A program made the position numbers and the translations under genes. From CAYNST01 sp964546435 (lineage in GTDB: Bacteria > Pseudomonadota > Gammaproteobacteria > Pseudomonadales > Cellvibrionaceae): a stretch of 64,000 bases of DNA. Positions 32,725-43,363 of this stretch are shown piece by piece (position 1 is the stretch's first letter; each line of letters begins with the position of its first letter). The stretch lies in the NCBI GenBank assembly GCA_964546435.1, contig CAZJKJ010000009.1, forward strand, positions 14,327 through 78,326, given 5' to 3'. Under the pieces are notes generated by a model. The model had not been told where the DNA came from, made no database searches, and saw nothing but the letters and a program-made list of their open reading frames with translations.

Positions 32725-34536
32725 ATGGACGAGTCTGCACGAGGGCGGGCAGAATTAGCTTCATTTCACGCCTTTATCAGCTGTTATCTTCGCGAAATTG
32801 ATCCTGGAACCTGGCTCAGTCGGGCTGAACGGGACGAAATCTCCCAGGCCCTCTGCGTCGACTGGTCCGGTCCGGATGCCCTGCTGGTCACGTTGCCGGG
32901 GACGAAAATCACTTATGTTTTCGACATTGCCTACCGGTCGGTGGTTGGGCGCCACTGCATTCGCGCGGTCTACAGAAAGACCGTGGACGGCTGGCAGCAG
33001 GAAGGTTTCTGGTGTGTCCTGATGGCGCTGGTGCGGGCGCTGTACAGCCATCAGCAATGGGTTGATGAAGGGGTCAGCAAGCGCAAGCAACTCGAATTGA
33101 CTTACCGCCTTACCGACAGCCTGCAGAACATGTGTCGTTTCATCCAGCACTGGCAGCGGCAGGCACAACCCGCCACGCCCGACACCTTCATTCTCGCCGA
33201 ACAGGGCGTTGTGTTCGGTCACTGGATGCACCCCACCCCCAAAAGCCGGCAAGGCTGTCTGGACTGGCAACACGCACTTTTTTCACCGGAATTACAGGGC
33301 CGTTTTCAGCTGCACCTGTTTGCCATTCCACGGAATCTGATGATTCATGACAGTGATTGCGATCACTCCGCCGAAGAAATCATCAATACCGTTTTCCGAA
33401 CCGAACACCTGTGTGCGGCCCACGAAACCCTGGTGCCGGTGCACCCGCTGCAAGCGCACTGGCTTGCTTTCCAGCCCGGCATCAAAGAGCTGATGGAGGA
33501 GGGAATAATTCGCGATCTCGGTGCCATGGGCCCTTGTTTTCTCGCCACCTCGTCAATGCGCACCGTCTACAATCCGGAACTGGACTGGATGTTCAAGCTT
33601 TCCATTCCCGTCAAGCTCACCAATTCCCTGCGACAAAACAAAGCCCACGAACTGGATGCGGGGGTGCTGATGTGCCGGCTCCTGCGCCGACTGGATGTAG
33701 GTGCAAACAGGTCCGGCTTTCGAGTGATCGCCGACCCCGCTTATATTTCCGCCGCAATAGAAGGTCGCAAAGAGAGCGGCCTGGAATGCATCATTCGCAC
33801 TAACCCTTTCAAGCACGAAACGGCGGCCAATGTCGCTCCGCTCGCCTGCCTGCTTCAGGACGGCCTGCACCCGGATTCCCCCGCCTCCCTGCTCGCCAAC
33901 TGCGTCACCCGGCTTGCCGATGCCACCGGACTGAGTCCGTCCGAAGCTGCCCTGTCCTGGTTCAATCGCTACTGGGACTGCGCCATTGAACCCTGCATTC
34001 GGCTGTTTGACCGCCACGGCATTGCGCTGGAAGCCCATCAGCAGAATATCCTGCTCGATTTGCACGACAACCTGCCGCGCACCTGTTTCTACCGGGACAA
34101 CCAGGGCTACTATCTGTGCACCAGCCGGAAGAAAATTCTGGTGAAAATCCTGCCGGCCCTCGCCTTCGCCGACGACCTGTTTTATGACACGGACATGGTC
34201 ATCAAGCGGTTCGGTTACTACCTGGTGGTCAATCAGCTGTTCGCCGTCATCCACCGGTTCGGGTGCGATGGACTGCTCAGCGAGGCACAGCTGGTGCGCG
34301 TTGTCATCAACCGGCTGCGGTCGCTGCTGCCGGCGCTCGGGGATCTGGGCGGAGAATTTGTCCGCTACCTGCTGTCGTCCCCCAACCTGGCGAGCAAGGC
34401 GAACCTGCTTACCCGTGTGAAAGACATTGATGAGCTTGAAGCCGAACTGGAGATGGCCGTGTATGTACCGCTGGCCAATCCCATCGCCGCTGCCATCTGT
34501 TCTGGCGCAAGCACCCGTGAGCGTGACTATGCCTGA
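32725..34536 (+). CDS. asbA: NIS siderophore synthetase, AsbA-like (IucA/IucC family)
   Basis: NRPS-independent siderophore synthetases activate a citrate carboxylate with ATP and join it to an amine. In petrobactin synthesis AsbA links citrate to spermidine. The 603-residue protein shows the family's motifs: GHWMHPTPKSRQGC (about 170-183), VPVHPLQAHWLAF, ATSSMRTVY, a Lys/Asn-Ser-Leu-Arg segment (KLTNSLRQNKAH), and HQQNILLDLHDNLPRTCFYRD near the C-terminal third. Second-position relatives AsbB and AsbC follow directly, which supports the petrobactin assignment over aerobactin. The stop overlaps the asbB start region by 8 bp. Confidence 0.92.
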   Translation: MDESARGRAELASFHAFISCYLREIDPGTWLSRAERDEISQALCVDWSGPDALLVTLPGTKITYVFDIAYRSVVGRHCIRAVYRKTVDGWQQEGFWCVLMALVRALYSHQQWVDEGVSKRKQLELTYRLTDSLQNMCRFIQHWQRQAQPATPDTFILAEQGVVFGHWMHPTPKSRQGCLDWQHALFSPELQGRFQLHLFAIPRNLMIHDSDCDHSAEEIINTVFRTEHLCAAHETLVPVHPLQAHWLAFQPGIKELMEEGIIRDLGAMGPCFLATSSMRTVYNPELDWMFKLSIPVKLTNSLRQNKAHELDAGVLMCRLLRRLDVGANRSGFRVIADPAYISAAIEGRKESGLECIIRTNPFKHETAANVAPLACLLQDGLHPDSPASLLANCVTRLADATGLSPSEAALSWFNRYWDCAIEPCIRLFDRHGIALEAHQQNILLDLHDNLPRTCFYRDNQGYYLCTSRKKILVKILPALAFADDLFYDTDMVIKRFGYYLVVNQLFAVIHRFGCDGLLSEAQLVRVVINRLRSLLPALGDLGGEFVRYLLSSPNLASKANLLTRVKDIDELEAELEMAVYVPLANPIAAAICSGASTRERDYA

Positions 34537-34588
34537 ACCGACCATGCCTGAGACGACCGTGCCCGGAAAGACTGTGTCTGAGACCCCT
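34529..34588 (+). repeat. Four-copy 15-bp repeat reiterating the asbB start codon
   Basis: Units at 34529, 34544, 34559 and 34574 encode MPEPT / MPETT / VPGKT / VSETP. The first two begin with ATG and the last two with GTG, so every unit carries a usable in-frame start codon. The first unit overlaps the 3' end of asbA. The repeat is Pro/Thr-rich and precedes the recognisable synthetase domain. Confidence 0.85.
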
Positions 34589-36379
34589 CTCGCAGTGACC
34601 GCTGCCCCTCAAGGTGAAAGCGCCGATTCGCGGACCGACTCCAGTGGCGTGCAGCGTGTTGCCAGACAGTTGCTGGAAGCGGCTTTTTCCGAACAGTTGC
34701 TGGATTATGTCGTCGCCGACAATGGCGCGAGCAGGCGTGACGAAACCTTTTATTTCTCTTTGCAGAATGATGCCTATGTTTGCCAGGGCAAACAGCGGCA
34801 GTTCGGCAGAATCCGACTGTATCTGGCATCCATGGCCCGAATCCGGGCCGGTCGCCGGGTGTTTCTGGAACGAGCGGATTTCGGCGAAATTCTTGTGGAT
34901 ATCGTCACTGCCCTTTCGAGGCTTTCCGGGGATGCACCGGCGATCCAGACCCTGCTCCGGGAGCTGGGGCAGACCGTTCACTGGACTCAGTGGACTGTCG
35001 ATCACCTCGATCACAAATCCCGGCGGCAGCTCAATTGCATGGAACTGGAAACCGCCCTGCACGAAGGTCACCCCTATCACCCCTGTTTCAAAGCCCGGAG
35101 CGGCTTCAGTCCGGATGATCACCAACGCTACAGTTGCGACACGGGCGCGCGGTTTCGATTGCATTGGGCCGCCATCCCCCGCACGCTTGCGCACGCTGAA
35201 TTTCCGGGCGATCCGCACACATTCTACCGCCGGGAATTGTCTGCCATCACGCAACAACAGTTGGCAGACCGACTGCAGGCGCAAACGGGCTCGACTTCCG
35301 CTTACTGGTTTGTTCCCATGCATCCCTGGCAACGCAATAATTATCTCGCCCGCTATTTTGCATCGGGGCAGATACTGGATCTTGGTGAAGCCGGCGACGA
35401 CTATATTGCCTCGGCGTCCTTGCGGACTTTGATGAATGTGACAGACCCGTGCGCCGCCCATGTCAAAGTGCCGCTGGATATCGTCTGCACCTCGTCGCGT
35501 CGCTACCTGTTGAAACACGGCGTCGGCTCCGCGCCACTCATCTCGCGCTGGCTGCAGGACCTGGTGACGGGGGATGCGTTTTTCACACGCAATCCGCTGG
35601 TGATACTGGCCGAGTATGCCAGCGTGAGCCTGGACGAAACACTGCTCCTTCCCGATGCGCAGCCGGATCAATGTCATCTCGGTGCCATCTGGCGCGAAAG
35701 CGTCGAATCACATTTGTGTGCGCAGGAGCAGGCGGTCCCCATGACAGCGCTCTATGCCACTGAAGGGGACGGCAAGCCGTTTATCAATGACTGGATCAAC
35801 GAATTTGGGCTGGAGGCCTGGCTGCACCAGCTGTTCAAGGTCGTGGTATTACCCCTGTGGCATTTACTGGTCCGGCACGGCATTGCGCTGGAAGTGCACG
35901 CACAGAATACTTTGCTGATACACCGCGATGGCTGGCCCGTTCGGCTGGCCGTGCGGGATTTTCATGAAAGTCTCGAATACGTGGAAGGGTTTTTATCCGA
36001 GCCGGACCGGGCTCCCGATTTCCGGCGACTTGATCCCGCCTATCGCGATGCGCTTCCGAACCAGTACTACTGGATGGACTCGGTCGCCGCTTTGCGGGAA
36101 GTCTACATGGACACCCTTTACGTTTATCATCTGTCCGAACTCGCCGAGCAGTGCGAATTCTTCTGGAATTATTCCGAAACCCGTTTCTGGCAAGAGATTC
36201 ACGCACTGCTTGCCGACTACGCGACGCACCACCCGGAGCTGGCGCCGCGCATTGCCGCCATCGGTCACGACGAGCCGCGCATCAGGGTCGAGTCTCTGCT
36301 CGCCCGCAAATTGAAATCCCGTGAGGACGAACACTCTCACTGGGTCACCAATCCGTTTTATTCATTCAAAGCCAATTAA
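34529..36379 (+). CDS. asbB: NIS siderophore synthetase, AsbB-like (IucA/IucC family)
   Basis: This second IucA/IucC enzyme of the operon is expected to perform the second amide bond on the citrate-spermidine intermediate. Motifs are all present: EGHPYHPCFKARSGFSPDDHQRYS, PMHPWQRNNYLARYF, SASLRTLMNV, KVPLDIVCTSSRRYL, and EVHAQNTLLIHRDGWPVRLAVRDFHESLEY. Length is about 616 residues from ATG 34529. The first 20 residues are a four-fold pentapeptide repeat beginning with Met, Met, Val, Val, and no clear ribosome site marks one start, so initiation could occur at more than one repeat. The folded domain starts after residue about 40. Confidence 0.92.
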   Translation: MPEPTMPETTVPGKTVSETPLAVTAAPQGESADSRTDSSGVQRVARQLLEAAFSEQLLDYVVADNGASRRDETFYFSLQNDAYVCQGKQRQFGRIRLYLASMARIRAGRRVFLERADFGEILVDIVTALSRLSGDAPAIQTLLRELGQTVHWTQWTVDHLDHKSRRQLNCMELETALHEGHPYHPCFKARSGFSPDDHQRYSCDTGARFRLHWAAIPRTLAHAEFPGDPHTFYRRELSAITQQQLADRLQAQTGSTSAYWFVPMHPWQRNNYLARYFASGQILDLGEAGDDYIASASLRTLMNVTDPCAAHVKVPLDIVCTSSRRYLLKHGVGSAPLISRWLQDLVTGDAFFTRNPLVILAEYASVSLDETLLLPDAQPDQCHLGAIWRESVESHLCAQEQAVPMTALYATEGDGKPFINDWINEFGLEAWLHQLFKVVVLPLWHLLVRHGIALEVHAQNTLLIHRDGWPVRLAVRDFHESLEYVEGFLSEPDRAPDFRRLDPAYRDALPNQYYWMDSVAALREVYMDTLYVYHLSELAEQCEFFWNYSETRFWQEIHALLADYATHHPELAPRIAAIGHDEPRIRVESLLARKLKSREDEHSHWVTNPFYSFKAN

Positions 36380-36381
36380 TC

Positions 36382-37662
36382 ATGTTCTACATTGACGATC
36401 GATATGTCACCCACAGTGAAGTCCAGATTCGTGTTGACCAGCTGACGCAGCTGGGGCACGTGCAGCAATGGCCGGGCAAGCGCCTGGCGGTTTGCACCAG
36501 CGATGTATTTGAGTGGCTTTGTCTGGTCCTGTACGGTCGGGCCAGCGGCGCCGCCATTGCTCCGGTACATCCGGACACGCCCAAAGAAACAGCGCTGACA
36601 AAAGCTGCACAAAGTCATTGCAGCCAGTTGCTGTGGCAGTCGGCGGATAATTTTCAGCCGGTGCCGCCCGAGCTGCTGCCAACGCCGGCACGCACCCGGG
36701 CCGATGCGCTGCTGCAGTTCAGTTCCGGAACCACGGGCGCGCCAAAACTGGTCGAAAGGCCCTGGGGGGAAATTTCCCGGGAAATTGAAAGCTACAATCG
36801 TCGCCTGCAGGTTGATGGCTCTGTCACCCCGGTGATCGCCTGCCCGGTCACCCATTCCTATGGATTGATCTGCGGATTTCTGGCGTCGCTGGCGCGGGGC
36901 GTCGAACCCCGGATCATCACTGGCCTGAATCCCAAATACCTGTATACCGTGCTGCTGCGCCACGATCAGCCACTTTTATACAGCTCACCGCAATTTCTGC
37001 ACTCACTGATGCAACTGCTGCCGCCGGCTTACACCGTTCATGGGGTGATGACGTCGGGCACGCTGATGCCGCGCCACTGGTTCGACACCATAAAAAGTCG
37101 CAGCCGGCTTTTCTATCAGCAATACGGTTGCTCGGAAGCGGGCTGCATTGCCATTTCCAAAGATCCCCAATCGGCCGATGTCATGGGCATGCCTCTGGAC
37201 CATCTGACTCTCGCCGCGGGGGAATCTCACGAGCGACCGGGCGAGATTGTGGTGCAGGCTTACGGACGGGAAATCTCGACCAGCGATCTCGGTTATCTCG
37301 ATACCGACGGCCAGCTGCATTTTTGCAGTCGTCTCGACGACACCATTGTCGTGGCCGGCCAGAACGTATATCCGGCGGAAGTCGAAGACGCGTTGCTGGC
37401 TCATCCGGCGATCACCGATGCCGCCGTGCTGCGCCTGCAGAACGACGCAACCGGGGATCGCGCCGTGGCGATTTATTCCAGCGAACAGGCGCTGTCCAGC
37501 CGCGACCTGCGCCACTGGTGCAACCAGCGCCTGGCGCGCTATCAGTGGCCCGCGGATTTCCGCCGGGTCGAGCATATTGCGCGCATGCCTAACGGCAAAC
37601 TGAACCGCCGCCAGTTGCTGGATACTTATCTGCAAAGTACACCCAAATCCGAGGTCGTTTAA
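36382..37662 (+). CDS. asbC: 3,4-dihydroxybenzoate-AMP ligase, AsbC-like
   Basis: This adenylate-forming enzyme of the ANL superfamily, 426 residues, is expected to activate 3,4-dihydroxybenzoate and load it on the carrier domain of the next gene product. Motifs seen: LQFSSGTTGAPKLV (about 111-124, phosphate loop), YQQYGCSEAG (A5), STSDLGYLDTDGQLHFCSRLDD (A7/A8) and MPNGKLNRRQLLD with the A10 catalytic Lys. It is shorter than typical acyl-CoA ligases, as expected of AsbC. It starts 2 bp after asbB, and asbDE follows immediately after its stop, so the genes are tightly coupled. Confidence 0.92.
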   Translation: MFYIDDRYVTHSEVQIRVDQLTQLGHVQQWPGKRLAVCTSDVFEWLCLVLYGRASGAAIAPVHPDTPKETALTKAAQSHCSQLLWQSADNFQPVPPELLPTPARTRADALLQFSSGTTGAPKLVERPWGEISREIESYNRRLQVDGSVTPVIACPVTHSYGLICGFLASLARGVEPRIITGLNPKYLYTVLLRHDQPLLYSSPQFLHSLMQLLPPAYTVHGVMTSGTLMPRHWFDTIKSRSRLFYQQYGCSEAGCIAISKDPQSADVMGMPLDHLTLAAGESHERPGEIVVQAYGREISTSDLGYLDTDGQLHFCSRLDDTIVVAGQNVYPAEVEDALLAHPAITDAAVLRLQNDATGDRAVAIYSSEQALSSRDLRHWCNQRLARYQWPADFRRVEHIARMPNGKLNRRQLLDTYLQSTPKSEVV

Positions 37663-38979
37663 ATGGACATTCACACGAATACGGCTGCGGATTTCGACGC
37701 AATCCTCGAACGCATCCTCCAGGTTCTGTCGGAGAACCCGGATGTGTTCGCCGACGAGCTGTCCCCGGACAGCGACCTGTTGCTGGATGTGGGGCTGGAT
37801 TCGGTCCAGGTGATGCAGCTGCTGGTCGCGCTGGAAACCCGGTACGGCATCAGTATTCCGGACACCGCCCTGAAGAAGGAAGATATTTCCACCATTGGGC
37901 GGCTTGCGGAAAAGCTGACCGACACATCCTCGACGACCGTTGCCACCGGCGCCGGAGTTCCCGAGCCGGAGCTGGACATCAAGGTCCACTGTCTGGTGTC
38001 CTGTCTGTGCGAACCTTTCCGCAAAAACCCGGACATCGACCACCGGCCATTTTATCTCGGTGTGCCCGATGCAGAGATATTTGTCGACGAAAACGGATGC
38101 CTGACCTATCACAGCACCTCGGTGAATCATGAATTTTTTATCCACTGGTTTCAGCTGCTCTATCAGGTTAGCGTGGATCGCTGGTACGATCCGGCGCTAC
38201 CGGGCGCCGCCAATGTGGCGCAATTGGTCCGGTTACTCGATCAGCGGCGGGCGAGTGAATGGATACTGGTGATGCTGGATCTTTATCACCTTCCCGAACG
38301 CGAAAACAAATTCAATAAAAACCCGTTTCCTCATTATGTCGTGCTCGAAAACACCGCGGAACCGGACCAGATCTGGATGTGGGATCCGGATTTTCGCTGG
38401 GAAGGTCCGCTGGAGAAAACGCGCGTCCTGGATGCGGTGAACCAGCCCAGCGTCGGCGGTGGTTATCGCGTCTTTTTTGAAACACTGCGCGCACCCGCTG
38501 CACAAACCATCGCCCTGTATTTTCACGCCTGTTTCAACGCCAACACCAATCCCATGACCGACGCCGCCCGCCGGGTTATCGCACTGCACACGGGGCCAGA
38601 CACTGCGTTTCCCGTGGCATCGCTCGCGACGGCGCTACGGGAACTGCCGGTGCTGGCCATCCGCAAATACGGATACGAACACTGCCTTGCGTTTTTCTGG
38701 CGTGAACTGTGTCTGCCGGATGCGACCTTTGAGGCTTGGTGCGAGCCCATCGAGAAACTCGTCAGAGGCTATGAAAAAGCTCAGTTTCTGGCGACCCGGT
38801 TTGCTGAAACTGGCGATCATTCCACCCTCGCCGAACTTCACCAGCAACTGGATACCCAGGATGCGCTGGAATTTTCCATCAAGCAGGAGCTGTATGCCCG
38901 CTTCCAGCAGTGGCAGCGGCAGGTTTTTACTGGCGTGGAGAAAACGGCACACCCGCTCGCCGCGGAGATTTCCTCATGA
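37663..38979 (+). CDS. Fused aryl carrier protein and dihydroxybenzoyl transferase (AsbD-AsbE)
   Basis: This 438-residue two-domain protein corresponds to two Bacillus proteins. Residues about 10-85 are a phosphopantetheine carrier domain, with the attachment Ser47 in DVGLDSVQVMQLL. Residues about 100-438 resemble AsbE (about 330 residues in Bacillus), which moves the carrier-bound 3,4-dihydroxybenzoyl group to spermidine or an intermediate; examples are KVHCLVSCLCEPFRKNPDIDHRPFYLGV and PHYVVLENTAEPDQIWMWDPDFRWEGPL. A linker rich in Thr, Ser and Pro (about 85-100) joins them. There is no stop or frameshift at the junction. No phosphopantetheinyl transferase gene is in the window. Confidence 0.88.
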   Translation: MDIHTNTAADFDAILERILQVLSENPDVFADELSPDSDLLLDVGLDSVQVMQLLVALETRYGISIPDTALKKEDISTIGRLAEKLTDTSSTTVATGAGVPEPELDIKVHCLVSCLCEPFRKNPDIDHRPFYLGVPDAEIFVDENGCLTYHSTSVNHEFFIHWFQLLYQVSVDRWYDPALPGAANVAQLVRLLDQRRASEWILVMLDLYHLPERENKFNKNPFPHYVVLENTAEPDQIWMWDPDFRWEGPLEKTRVLDAVNQPSVGGGYRVFFETLRAPAAQTIALYFHACFNANTNPMTDAARRVIALHTGPDTAFPVASLATALRELPVLAIRKYGYEHCLAFFWRELCLPDATFEAWCEPIEKLVRGYEKAQFLATRFAETGDHSTLAELHQQLDTQDALEFSIKQELYARFQQWQRQVFTGVEKTAHPLAAEISS

Positions 38980-39854
38980 TGCATTTGTCGTTATGCACCA
39001 TCTCGTTTCGCCATCATCTGATTTCACTGCCGGAGCTGGCCGATTGGGCCGCCGCCCACGGCTTTCAGGGAATCGAATTGTGGGGTGCTCACGCCCGCAG
39101 CCTGGTGGACCAGCCCCATTTGAATGCGCTCTGGCTGAACAGCTTGAATCTCAATGTGCCCATGATCAGCGATTACCTTCCCATGCATACGGCCGATGCG
39201 GAAGCCAGGCAATATTGCGCCGCCGTTTGCAGACTGGCGCAGCACTGGGGCGCAAAAAAAATCCGTACCTTCGCCGGTCAGTGCGCCAGCCCCGAGATCA
39301 CGCCTGAGCAATACCAGGCGCTGCTGCGACGTCTGCGTTTTTACTGCGAAATCGTAGCGGACCATGATCTGGACCTGCTGATTGAAACACACCCCAATAC
39401 CTGCGCCGACACGGCCGCTGCCACCGCCCGGCTTCTCGGAGACGTCGATCACCCGGCCCTGAAAATCAATTTCGATGTACTGCATATCTGGGAGGCCGGC
39501 GATGACCCGGTCGCGGCCTGGTACCAGCTGGCGCCGTCCATCCGCCACATGCACCTGAAGAACATCAGCGCGCGCAAATTCCTGCCGGTTTTTGAGCCGG
39601 CCAACATCTACGCGGCCGCCGGAGACCGTACCGGCATCGTGCCGACTTTCGAAGGTGAGTTCGACTGCGCCGGGTTTCTCACAGCCTTGCCGGCGGACTG
39701 GCTGCACGAGGCATCGCTGGAATGGTTCGGCCCCCAGCCCAGGGAAACGCTGCAAAAGGACTGTGCCCGGGTATTCCAGCTCGAACAAAGCCGAATCAAT
39801 CGCAGGCCCGCATGGAATGATGGCGCACGGATGACGGGCATCGTCAGCAGCTGA
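38976..39854 (+). CDS. asbF: 3-dehydroshikimate dehydratase, AsbF-like
   Basis: AsbF converts 3-dehydroshikimate to 3,4-dihydroxybenzoate, the catechol of petrobactin. The 292-residue TIM barrel has candidate metal ligands in LLIETHPNTC (Glu), LKINFDVLHIW (Asp), IRHMHLKNIS (His) and PTFEGEFDCAGF (Glu), the usual set in this sugar-isomerase-like family. ATGATG at the start overlaps the asbDE stop, giving two possible starts one codon apart. It is the last gene of the operon. It competes with aroE for its substrate. Confidence 0.93.
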   Translation: MMHLSLCTISFRHHLISLPELADWAAAHGFQGIELWGAHARSLVDQPHLNALWLNSLNLNVPMISDYLPMHTADAEARQYCAAVCRLAQHWGAKKIRTFAGQCASPEITPEQYQALLRRLRFYCEIVADHDLDLLIETHPNTCADTAAATARLLGDVDHPALKINFDVLHIWEAGDDPVAAWYQLAPSIRHMHLKNISARKFLPVFEPANIYAAAGDRTGIVPTFEGEFDCAGFLTALPADWLHEASLEWFGPQPRETLQKDCARVFQLEQSRINRRPAWNDGARMTGIVSS

Positions 39855-39919
39855 TCTTGCCGCAGTCCCTCGGGCAGGCTGATAATCCCCGAATCGCTTG
39901 CCCCTCAGAGAATCCCGCC

Positions 39920-40270
39920 ATGCAACCGTACCTGCTCACCATCTTCATGCTGATGATCAGCAATGTCTTCATGACGTTCGCCTGGTATGCGCATCTTAAA
40001 GAGATGCAAAGCAAACCCTGGATAATCGCCGCACTCGCGAGCTGGGGCGTCGCATTGCTGGAGTATCTGTTTCAGGTCCCGGCGAACCGGATCGGCTATA
40101 CGGTCATGAGCGTGGGTCAGTTGAAAATACTGCAGGAGGTGATCACCCTGTCAGTATTCGTGCCCTTCGCGGTGCTCTACATGAAAGAACCGCTGAAGCT
40201 GGATTACCTGTGGGCCGGCTTGTGTCTAGTGGGCGCGGTCTTTTTTATGTTCCGGGACAAATTCAGCTGA
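39920..40270 (+). CDS. DMT-family small membrane protein (DUF486)
   Basis: This 116-residue protein has four predicted helices and the DUF486 signatures FMTFAWYAHLK and VPANRIGYTVMSVGQLKILQEVITLSVFVPFAVLYMKEPL. The family is a half-size member of the drug/metabolite transporter superfamily with no assigned substrate. It lies 65 bp after asbF on the same strand and could be cotranscribed, but the same gene occurs widely without siderophore genes. The ATG at 39920 is used. The stop lies 9 bp from the convergent zur stop. Confidence 0.88.
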   Translation: MQPYLLTIFMLMISNVFMTFAWYAHLKEMQSKPWIIAALASWGVALLEYLFQVPANRIGYTVMSVGQLKILQEVITLSVFVPFAVLYMKEPLKLDYLWAGLCLVGAVFFMFRDKFS

Positions 40271-40279
40271 TTTTATTGT

Positions 40280-40750
40280 TCACTTCGAATTGAGCGCCCA
40301 GCAGCGCTCGCAAAAGCAGTCCAGCTCCAGCTGCGAATTCATCAGATGAAACCCGACGGATTGCACGCTGTCTGTCAAGGCTTCAATCACTCGAACGTGA
40401 ATGCCTACTTCCGTAACCTTCTGGCAGCTTCGACAGATAAGAAACTGCGGGACTTCATGTTCATGGGCGCAAATAATGTGAGAACAGGGAAGGTACTTGC
40501 CCGTTGAATTCAGCTTATGCGCGAGACCTTCAGCAACGAGAAAATCCAGAATGCGGTATACCGACATTGCCGGCATTGACTGGTCAGCGTTTTCATTATA
40601 GGCGTCGACCACTTCATATGCATTTAACGGTATTGGCGACCGCAACAGCACGGCAAGAATTTCCCGACGTTTTGCAGTGAATCGCGCGCCATTTCCGGCG
40701 CAGATGTCCGACGCCTTTTCAAGAATCCTGTGCATTCGAATTTTATTCAT
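40280..40750 (-). CDS. zur: Fur family zinc-responsive repressor, Zur-like
   Basis: The 156-residue protein has an N-terminal winged helix (about 10-80, NGARFTAKRREILAVLLRSPIPLNAYEVVDAY and SVYRILDFLVAEGLAH). A metal and dimerisation domain follows with CAHEHEVPQFLICRSCQKV and a C-terminal CFCERC. Structural zinc Cys pairs and regulatory His are present. It lies 68 bp downstream of a zinc-type TonB receptor, which favours Zur over Fur. The ATG at 40750 is used; an in-frame extension to 40810 is possible. It would repress the receptor through the site at 43283. Confidence 0.88.
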   Translation of the reverse strand: MNKIRMHRILEKASDICAGNGARFTAKRREILAVLLRSPIPLNAYEVVDAYNENADQSMPAMSVYRILDFLVAEGLAHKLNSTGKYLPCSHIICAHEHEVPQFLICRSCQKVTEVGIHVRVIEALTDSVQSVGFHLMNSQLELDCFCERCWALNSK

Positions 40751-40818
40751 TGTGTAAACAAACCTGTCACCCTCACTGATTTCCCTCGAGCGAACCCGAT
40801 GGAGTACCATCGAACTCG

Positions 40819-43254
<2,436 letters not shown>

Positions 43255-43282
43255 GGGCAACGCCGGTGGCAATCAATTTGAC

Positions 43283-43295
43283 GATACAATGTATC
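43283..43295 (-). promoter_or_regulatory. Probable Zur operator upstream of znuD
   Basis: GATACA-A-TGTATC is a perfect 6-1-6 inverted repeat 29 bp upstream of the znuD start. Its AT-rich form resembles gammaproteobacterial Zur sites built on TGTTATA-type half-sites. Repression by the downstream Zur when zinc is sufficient is inferred. Confidence 0.6.
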
Positions 43296-43363
43296 ATTGT
43301 TGACAGGCACCACCAAGCTGAAAATCGTTGCGGCAATATTACGCGGATTGAAGTTGGTCGACG

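Noticed and set aside
34409..35677. A 422-codon minus-strand open frame opposite asbB
   Set aside because: It is antisense to the IucA/IucC motifs of asbB and has no recognisable protein features.
32725..36379. Aerobactin synthetases IucA and IucC
   Set aside because: The companion genes are an aryl-AMP ligase, a carrier/transferase and a 3-dehydroshikimate dehydratase, with no lysine hydroxylase or acetyltransferase as in aerobactin operons.
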